Shown: piece after piece, positions 13,760-17,462 of the stretch
Numbering within the stretch: position 1 is the stretch's first letter
How the letters are laid out: the number at the start of each line of letters is the position of its first letter
DNA from: CAYOXM01 sp964407925
GTDB taxonomy: Bacteria; Patescibacteriota; Patescibacteriia; SG8-24
Direction: 5' to 3'
DNA length: 17,462 nt
Assembly (NCBI GenBank): GCA_964407925.1
Contig: CAYOXM010000024.1
Coordinates: forward strand, 1-17,462
Translations under genes and position numbers: made by a program
Notes under the pieces: model-generated
Database searches by the model: none
The model's input: only the letters and a program-made list of their open reading frames with translations
What the model was told of the DNA's origin: nothing

Positions 13760-14008
13760 TCACAGCCCCGACAATCCGGCAGTCAGCGTGCTGACGTACG
13801 ACGGGAGCACGAACGCCAGCCCGATGAGCGGCAAAACGAAAAACGCGACGGTGACGACGGCGGTCCAAAACAAGTACTGCCGCACGCGGCGCACCGAAAG
13901 GGCGATGTCGTCGATTTTTTTCCCCTGCTCCTCGATGACGGCGAGCAGGCGGTCGGTCGTCACGGTATCCATGGCGATGTCCGGTTTGCGGCGGCCGAAC
14001 GGCCGCAT
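13760..14008 (-). CDS. Small one-helix membrane protein with amphipathic linker, unknown function
   Basis: With the start at 14008 the protein has 82 residues; an internal ATG at 13972 would give 70. The core is DRLLAVIEEQGKKIDDIALS, an amphipathic helix, followed by a basic RRVRQY and one membrane helix (FWTAVVTVAFFVLPLIG). I associate this shape with small proteins common in Parcubacteria-like genomes, but no function is known. The ATG at 14008 lies 7 nt after a TATCAT box, which fits a leaderless start. The ATG at 13972 has only a weak GGA and would leave a strong hairpin (13991-14006) in its leader. Promoter position favours the long form, but both are possible. Confidence 0.72.
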   Translation of the reverse strand: MRPFGRRKPDIAMDTVTTDRLLAVIEEQGKKIDDIALSVRRVRQYLFWTAVVTVAFFVLPLIGLAFVLPSYVSTLTAGLSGL

Positions 14009-14015
14009 CCGTTCA

Positions 14016-14044
14016 ATGATACGGCGGAAACGCCGCCGCGGCAA
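14016..14044 (-). promoter_or_regulatory. Promoter of the one-helix protein gene and perhaps of the six-gene run
   Basis: On the minus strand TTGCCG (14044-14039, four of six) and TATCAT (14021-14016, five of six) are 17 nt apart. The -10 ends 7 nt before the ATG at 14008. The promoter follows directly after the terminator of the ArsR operon. With no obvious terminator until 9919, it could drive the genes down to the deoxyribosyltransferase-like protein. Confidence 0.5.
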
Positions 14045-14047
14045 ACG

Positions 14048-14078
14048 AAAACGCCCTGCAGCAATGCGGGGCGTTTTT
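14048..14078 (-). terminator. Terminator of the ArsR/D-hydroxyacid dehydrogenase operon
   Basis: A 13-bp stem including one G-U pair (14048-14060 with 14065-14077) and a GCAA loop. The arms end in AAAA/TTTT, giving the minus strand a T tract. It lies 16 nt past the stop of the last gene. Confidence 0.9.
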
Positions 14079-14093
14079 CAACCCGCCGCGACG

Positions 14094-14519
14094 CTAGGCC
14101 TTTTTTTCGGCCATGCGGCGGACGGACAACGCGAAAATGATGACGTAAAACGCCAGGCCGTACACGCACGTCGGAAGGACCAGGCCGTAACGCGTCACGG
14201 CGGGCACTGAAAGCCATTGGACGATCTCGTCGACCACGAAATACCCGGCGAACAGGATGCCGGCGAACGATATCCCCGCAATCGCGCGGGCGGCCCTTGC
14301 CGCGTCGATCTTCTTGAGGAGGGCGGCCGCGGCGACGAGCGTCATCGCAAGGAACATCCCGAAGCCGTACCAGCAGGACGGGTAGCCGAGGAAATACGGA
14401 CACGTCTCGTTGAACGCGCACGTGCCCGTAATCAGCTTCACGCCGCTCAGGTATCCCGCGAACAGCGTGCCGCCGAACGACAGCGCGAACGCGGACTTGA
14501 GGTATGCGGAGGCGCTCAT
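14094..14519 (-). CDS. Four-helix membrane protein with internal duplication and conserved-looking cysteines
   Basis: A 141-residue inner-membrane protein made of two similar halves. SFGGTLFAGYLSGVKLI (14-30) matches SFAGILFAGYFVVDEIV (84-100), and GYPSCWYGFGMF (45-56) matches VLPTCVYGLAFY (114-125), an offset of 69-70 residues. Each half should give two membrane helices. Half one has an extra loop with C34 and C40 (TGTCAFNETCPYFLGYP), so cysteines are C34, C40, C49 and C118. The pattern recalls thiol-disulfide membrane enzymes such as VKOR or DsbB, but there is no CxxC and I cannot assign it. The ATG at 14519 lies 4 nt after the preceding stop, so it is translationally coupled; an in-frame ATG at 14543 would overlap the upstream gene. 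Last gene of the ArsR operon. Confidence 0.82.
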   Translation of the reverse strand: MSASAYLKSAFALSFGGTLFAGYLSGVKLITGTCAFNETCPYFLGYPSCWYGFGMFLAMTLVAAAALLKKIDAARAARAIAGISFAGILFAGYFVVDEIVQWLSVPAVTRYGLVLPTCVYGLAFYVIIFALSVRRMAEKKA

Positions 14520-14523
14520 AGGA

Positions 14524-15225
14524 TCAACGGTTGACGGCGCCATCCTTTCCGGACGACACGATGGAACGGAGCCAGACGTAAAGCAGCGCGGCCTGCGCCC
14601 AGAACAGCATGACGTTCATCCCCTTCGTGCCCGGACCGGTCCACCCGGCGGCGAAGTAAAAATTCGCGTTCATGAGCATCCCGCCCGCGAGCGCGAGCGA
14701 CGATGCCAGGAACGCCTTGCGTTTCGCGCCATCGCCCCTTCCCGTGAGCAGCTCGACGGCGGCAGCGACCAGAACGAAAGCGACGGCCGCCTGGCTCCAC
14801 TCGACCGCCGTGCCGAACGCGACCGAATGCTTCGTCGCCACGTTTTCGAGGAACGCCTTGTACGTCGGGAACGGATTTTTAGACGCGAAATAGCCGAGCG
14901 TCTTGGCCATGCCCGAAAGGAATTCGGGATTCGACAATTTCTCGTACGCCGCGGACCACCAAACGTAAGCGACGGTCATCTGCAGGCCGACGAGTCCCAA
15001 GAGCCGCGTCGTTTCCGCGGACGGACGGTCGGACGGCAGCCGCAGGCCGAGCGCGGCGTGCAGCGGGCATTTTCCCGTGACTCCCTCCCACAGCATGAAG
15101 AGGCCCGCCGCGGCGACGGCCGCGCGCGCGGCGACGTGCCGGAACAGCACGGCGGCGGCGAAGAACGCAATCACGGAAAGCGCGAGACGCACGACGCGCT
15201 CATAACGGTCGAGATTCCTGGTCAT
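14524..15225 (-). CDS. DUF2892-DoxX membrane fusion protein
   Basis: A 233-residue polytopic membrane protein made of two parts. Residues 1-60 look like the DUF2892/YgaP-type transmembrane domain: NLDRYERVVRLALSVIAFF, a second helix, then GVTGKCPLHAALGL with the family's typical CPxx motif (C53). Residues 80-220 resemble DoxX/TQO small subunit: a helix ending VWWSAAYEKLSNPEFLSGM, then LGYFASKNPFPTYKAFLENV, and further helices. Both families occur in thiol, sulfur and oxidative-stress contexts, and DoxX proteins can act with redox enzymes at the membrane. The start (ATG 15225) is 5 nt after the dehydrogenase stop, with no Shine-Dalgarno. The DoxX assignment is by pattern and moderately sure. 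Confidence 0.8.
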   Translation of the reverse strand: MTRNLDRYERVVRLALSVIAFFAAAVLFRHVAARAAVAAAGLFMLWEGVTGKCPLHAALGLRLPSDRPSAETTRLLGLVGLQMTVAYVWWSAAYEKLSNPEFLSGMAKTLGYFASKNPFPTYKAFLENVATKHSVAFGTAVEWSQAAVAFVLVAAAVELLTGRGDGAKRKAFLASSLALAGGMLMNANFYFAAGWTGPGTKGMNVMLFWAQAALLYVWLRSIVSSGKDGAVNR

Positions 15226-15230
15226 AATGG

Positions 15231-16229
15231 TCAGACGAGATTAACCGGCTTCCCTTCGATGAAGCCGTTGACGTTCTGCACGGTCGTCGCGAGGATGCGC
15301 TCCACCGCCTCGCGGCTGTTGAACGCGATGTGCGGCGTGATGATCACGTCGTTCCGCGCGATAAGCATGTGGTTCCTGACGATGGTGCCGAGGTCGCACT
15401 TCTTGGGAAAGTCGCGCGACATCAGCTCGCTCTCCTCCTTCACGAAGCACTCCTCCTCGAGCACGTCGAGTCCGGCGCCGGAGAGCACTTTCTCGTCGAG
15501 CCCCTTGAGGAGCGCCTTCGTGTCGATGAGCGCGCCGCGCGCGGTGTTCACGATGATCGCGCCGCGCTTCATCGTCATCACGTTCGTCTCGTTGATGAGA
15601 TGGTGCGTCGCGGGCATGTACGGCGCGTGCAGCGACACGACGTCGGCGCGGCGCAGCAGCTCCTCGAACGGGACGTAGGCGAAGCCGATCTCGGCCGCGA
15701 GTTCCGGCTTCGGAAACGGGTCGGACACGAGCACGTCCATGCCGAAGCCCTTCGCGATGCGCGCGACGTTGAGGCCGATCTTTCCGCCGCCGACGACGCC
15801 CATCGTCTTGCCGAACAGGTCGAAGCCCTGAAGGCCGTGATAGTCGAAAATCGCCTTCTCGGTGCGCTCGTAGGCGAGAAAAATCTTGCGTGAGAGGGCG
15901 AGCACGAGCGCGAAGGCATGCTCGGCGACGGTGCGCTCGCCGTACGCGGGGACGCGCGCCGCGGCGATGCCGCGTGCCTTGCATGCCGCGAGATCGATGT
16001 GGTCGAACCCCATCGACCGCGTCGTGACGAGTTTCAGCTTCGGCAGCACGGCGAGCGTTTCAGCCCCGACCTTCGAGTAGATGAACACCGACACGGCTTC
16101 GGCGTCGGCCGCGAGCGCGGCGTTCGACGGGTCGAGCGGCTTCTCCTCGAACGTCAGGTCGTGTTCGGCGAGCGCCTCGGACAGGTATGACTTCTCCCAA
16201 TCTTCAACTTCGAAAAATGCGATGCGCAT
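15231..16229 (-). CDS. D-isomer-specific 2-hydroxyacid dehydrogenase, probably D-lactate dehydrogenase type
   Basis: A cytoplasmic NAD-dependent enzyme interconverting a 2-oxoacid such as pyruvate and the D-2-hydroxyacid. The length (332) is that of D-LDH. The nucleotide-binding loop is GVVGGGKIGLNVARIAKGFG (144-163), with D170 (LVSDPF) placed to bind the NAD ribose. The catalytic triad is present: R231 (NTARGALID), E260 (GLDVLEEE) and H300 (ITPHIAFNS). SMGFDHIDLAACKARGI (72-88) and VPAYGERTVAEHAFAL are typical. The insert before the histidine (CFVKEESELMSRDFPKKCDL) is longer than in PGDH-type members and fits the D-LDH branch. The ATG at 16229 is 3 nt after the ArsR stop. Regeneration of NAD in fermentation is the likely role; substrate specificity is not proven. 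Confidence 0.94.
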   Translation of the reverse strand: MRIAFFEVEDWEKSYLSEALAEHDLTFEEKPLDPSNAALAADAEAVSVFIYSKVGAETLAVLPKLKLVTTRSMGFDHIDLAACKARGIAAARVPAYGERTVAEHAFALVLALSRKIFLAYERTEKAIFDYHGLQGFDLFGKTMGVVGGGKIGLNVARIAKGFGMDVLVSDPFPKPELAAEIGFAYVPFEELLRRADVVSLHAPYMPATHHLINETNVMTMKRGAIIVNTARGALIDTKALLKGLDEKVLSGAGLDVLEEECFVKEESELMSRDFPKKCDLGTIVRNHMLIARNDVIITPHIAFNSREAVERILATTVQNVNGFIEGKPVNLV

Positions 16230-16232
16230 ACG

Positions 16233-16490
16233 TCAGGTGAGACCGACGAGCAGGCCGCATTCGTTGAAGCACTCGCTCTCCTTCGCGAGCGAATACCGGT
16301 GCGCGCGACCCTCCTTCGTCATGCGCACCAGCCCCGCGGCGGCGAGGCGCTTAAGGTGGTGCGTGACGGTCGGCTGTTTCACGTGCAGCCGATCGGTGAG
16401 TTCGGACACCGTGCGCGGCTTCTTGCTGAGCAAGGACAGTATCTTGTGGCGGCCCTCATCGCTCGCGAGCTTGTAGCAGTGAACGCACAT
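16233..16490 (-). CDS. ArsR-family transcriptional regulator with cysteine pairs at both ends
   Basis: An 85-residue winged-helix regulator. The helix-turn-helix is TVSELTDRLHVKQPTVTHHLKRLAAAGLV (27-55), followed by the wing VRMTKEGRAHRYSL. Cysteines occur only as C2 and C5 (MCVHCYKLA) and C74 and C78 (CFNECGLL), one pair at each end, where they could meet in the dimer as a metal site or a thiol switch. The ATG at 16490 is chosen because it begins the conserved region and an AT-rich palindrome with a TATATT box overlaps it. Longer in-frame starts encode Arg-rich low-complexity sequence. First gene of a four-gene operon with 3-5 nt gaps; it probably represses its own operon. Confidence 0.9.
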   Translation of the reverse strand: MCVHCYKLASDEGRHKILSLLSKKPRTVSELTDRLHVKQPTVTHHLKRLAAAGLVRMTKEGRAHRYSLAKESECFNECGLLVGLT

Positions 16491-16508
16491 ATTTATAAAT
16501 ATAAATAC
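16489..16508 (-). promoter_or_regulatory. AT-rich palindromic operator and promoter of the ArsR operon
   Basis: A perfect 14-bp palindrome (ATATTTATAAATAT, 16489-16502) overlaps the ArsR start codon. Within the same stretch the minus strand reads TATATT, ending 7 nt before the ATG, a -10 box for a leaderless transcript. A regulator bound here would block its own promoter. The patch is strikingly AT-rich for this GC-rich window. Confidence 0.65.
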
Positions 16509-16546
16509 TTCATCCACAGTGTACGTCCGACGGGGAAAATTGAAAA

Positions 16547-16570
16547 GAGGACGCTCATTCCCGCGTCCTC
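16547..16570 (-). terminator. Terminator of the zincin gene, containing its stop codon
   Basis: An 8-bp stem (GAGGACGC 16547-16554 with GCGTCCTC 16563-16570) and an 8-nt loop are followed on the minus strand by TTTTCAATTTT. The stop codon (16555-16557) lies in the loop, so the hairpin overlaps the coding end. Confidence 0.75.
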
Positions 16571-16947
16571 CACTTCTCCTCCAGGCGCCGCACCGCCTCC
16601 TCCTCGAGCCCGAAATAGTGCCCGATCTCGTGCCAGACCGTGTCACGCACCACGATCGCGACGTCGCCGCCCTCGCGTTCTTCCGCCTCGTCCAGTATCG
16701 CCTCGCGAAAAAGGATGATCTTGTCGGGAAGCGTGCCGCTGTCGTCGAGGACGCGCTCGGTCAGCGGGACGCCGACGTACAGGCCGAGCAGCTCGCCGTC
16801 GTGATTGTCGGCGTCGGCTTCGTCGTAATGTTCGTCCTCGGCGTAGTCCTCGATGACGAAGGCGACGTTCTTCACCTTCTCGCGGATGCGCTCCGGCAGG
16901 GCGAGCACGGCGTCCTCGACGAGCTTCTCGAATGCGCGGCGGTCCAT
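16555..16947 (-). CDS. Minimal zincin-type metallopeptidase (Zincin_1 family)
   Basis: A 130-residue protein with the zinc-binding signature HEIGHYFGLEE (106-116): H106 and H110 bind zinc, E107 would be catalytic, and E115/E116 are placed as the third ligand typical of the small Zincin_1 (PF06262-like) family. The N-terminal part (FEKLVEDAVLALPERIREKVKNVAFVIED) and the preceding LPDKIILFREAIL also match this family. No signal peptide. The acidic loop DYAEDEHYDEADADNHDGE (34-52) may bind metal. The ATG at 16947 has no Shine-Dalgarno, but a TACGCT box ends 8 nt before it, consistent with a leaderless transcript. Peptidase activity has been inferred for the family, but substrates are unknown. 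Confidence 0.9.
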   Translation of the reverse strand: MDRRAFEKLVEDAVLALPERIREKVKNVAFVIEDYAEDEHYDEADADNHDGELLGLYVGVPLTERVLDDSGTLPDKIILFREAILDEAEEREGGDVAIVVRDTVWHEIGHYFGLEEEAVRRLEEKWRTRE

Positions 16948-16955
16948 AGGCCGTA

Positions 16956-16961
16956 AGCGTA
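16956..16961 (-). promoter_or_regulatory. Candidate -10 box of the zincin gene
   Basis: TACGCT on the minus strand, ending 8 nt before the ATG at 16947. A weak TTTCCG lies 17 nt upstream as a possible -35. It fits the TANNNT pattern of other starts here. Confidence 0.4.
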
Positions 16962-16979
16962 CCGGCGTCGGCGGAAAAC

Positions 16980-16999
16980 GGAAAGCGGCCGCACCGCTC
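16980..16999 (-). terminator. Weak possible terminator after the surface protein gene
   Basis: On the minus strand AGCGG-TGCGG-CCGCT forms a 5-bp stem overlapping the stop codon, followed by TTCCGTTTT. The short stem and interrupted T tract make it uncertain. Confidence 0.35.
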
Positions 17000-17462
17000 A
17001 CATCGCCGCGGTCACCGGTTCGCCCACCTTGTAATTGACGAAAAACGCGTCGGAAACGTCGTCGACCTTCTTCATCCAGTCCGCGCCGTACAGCGCGGCG
17101 GCGACGTCGGGGCTTGCCACCCAACGGAGCGTGCCATTATGGTCGACCACGTAGACCTTCGGGTCCGTCGTGATTTTGACGAGCCGCGACCCCGGCCGAT
17201 ACGTGACGTTGCCGCCGAGCGGCAGGGCGGCGAGCGCGTCGTCAGTGATCGTCGTGACGCCCGTGAAGTCCTTGTACCAGCTGTAGTAGGTCTTGTCGTT
17301 GGGGAAGACGTAGCGCTTCCCGTCCGCGCCGCAGTAATAGACCGCCTTCGACGACGCGATCTTCACGCGCGTGCCCGAAACGCAGGTCGACGCGGCGTTC
17401 GTCAGGAGCACCCGGTCGGCATTGATGTCGGGATACGCCGCCCGCGTCGCCTCGGGATCGAA
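16998..17462 (-). CDS. C-terminal part of a surface protein with two tandem repeats, 5' end outside window
   Basis: The frame is open to the right edge without a start, so 154 C-terminal residues are visible; the GTG at 17411 is internal. Two similar modules occur. The first is VKIASSKAVYYCGADGKRY followed by VFPNDKTYYSWYKDF. The second is LVKITTDPKVYVVDHNGTLRW followed by VASPDVAAALYGADWM. They share V-K-I-x6-V-Y and a glycine-polar turn, then aromatic residues. GGNVTYRPGSRL lies between them. I associate this sequence type with the C-termini of exported proteins in Parcubacteria-like bacteria. It is probably extracellular, but the signal peptide and N-terminal domains are outside the window. 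C-terminus is VTAAM. The stop is 50 nt upstream of the zincin start. Confidence 0.85.
   Translation of the reverse strand, partial: FDPEATRAAYPDINADRVLLTNAASTCVSGTRVKIASSKAVYYCGADGKRYVFPNDKTYYSWYKDFTGVTTITDDALAALPLGGNVTYRPGSRLVKITTDPKVYVVDHNGTLRWVASPDVAAALYGADWMKKVDDVSDAFFVNYKVGEPVTAAM

Noticed and set aside
13991..14006. Perfect GCGGCCG/CGGCCGC palindrome near the one-helix protein start
   Set aside because: The 2-nt loop and pure GC make it plausible by chance; with the preferred start it lies in coding sequence.
14410..15678. 422-codon + strand ORF opposite the DoxX fusion and dehydrogenase
   Set aside because: It crosses two well-supported genes and a gene boundary and has no recognisable domain.
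1..17462. UGA-as-glycine genetic code (Gracilibacteria/Absconditabacteria)
   Set aside because: Several genes end in TGA directly before terminators or the next gene start, so TGA is a stop here.
1..17462. tRNA, rRNA, CRISPR repeats, insertion sequences or att-like repeats
   Set aside because: I looked for cloverleaf-like segments, regularly spaced repeats, transposase motifs and paired terminal repeats and found none.

Overview
The window is high-GC bacterial DNA (roughly 60-65 % GC by eye). TGA is used as a genuine stop: several genes end in TGA directly before a terminator or the next start, so the UGA-as-glycine code can be excluded. Several proteins resemble families I associate with Candidate Phyla Radiation (Patescibacteria, Parcubacteria-like) genomes. 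These are the surface-protein tail at the right edge (DGKRYVFPN ... GGNVTYRPG ... LRWVAS), a one-helix protein with an EEQGKKIDDI linker, a short CxxC-bearing ArsR regulator next to a D-lactate-type dehydrogenase, and an archease-like protein. This placement is an inference; no rRNA, tRNA or ribosomal protein is present to confirm it. No mobile element, CRISPR array or RNA gene was found.

Layout, left to right. (1) A 5'-truncated long-chain acyl-CoA synthetase and a Nudix hydrolase on the + strand, each closed by a strong terminator. (2) A minus-strand run, archease-like protein > 62-aa helical protein > 650-aa coiled-coil protein, transcribed divergently from a dodecin. (3) Minus-strand class II fructose-1,6-bisphosphatase (glpX), an unknown 133-aa protein and an MFS transporter, each followed by its own hairpin terminator. 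The transporter is preceded by a 35-codon ORF and a terminator-like hairpin, which looks like an attenuator. (4) A minus-strand lipoprotein plus exported coiled-coil pair whose reading frames overlap. (5) A + strand protein with four CxxC pairs, convergent with the next block. (6) A six-gene minus-strand run with no obvious internal terminator: one-helix protein > LUD-domain protein > SIMPL protein > polysaccharide deacetylase > FemAB/GNAT-like acyltransferase > nucleoside 2-deoxyribosyltransferase-like protein. (7) A tightly packed minus-strand operon: ArsR-type regulator with cysteine pairs at both ends > D-2-hydroxyacid dehydrogenase > DUF2892-DoxX fusion > internally duplicated cysteine-containing membrane protein. 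(8) A minimal zincin metallopeptidase and the C-terminal part of a repeat-bearing surface protein that runs off the right edge.

How the genes work together (inference). Block 7 reads as a regulated fermentation/redox module: a thiol- or metal-sensing repressor over a dehydrogenase and two membrane proteins of redox type. Block 6 has an envelope flavour. Promoters that can be read by eye share TANNNT -10 boxes, sometimes GC-rich (TACGGT twice, each 17 nt from a TTGTC-type -35). Several lie only 7-10 nt from the start codon, which suggests leaderless or near-leaderless transcripts beside genes that carry a strong Shine-Dalgarno sequence. No known defence system or biosynthetic cluster is present. 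The best candidates for something undescribed are the leader-ORF/transporter arrangement, the ArsR-controlled redox operon and the archease-linked coiled-coil operon.
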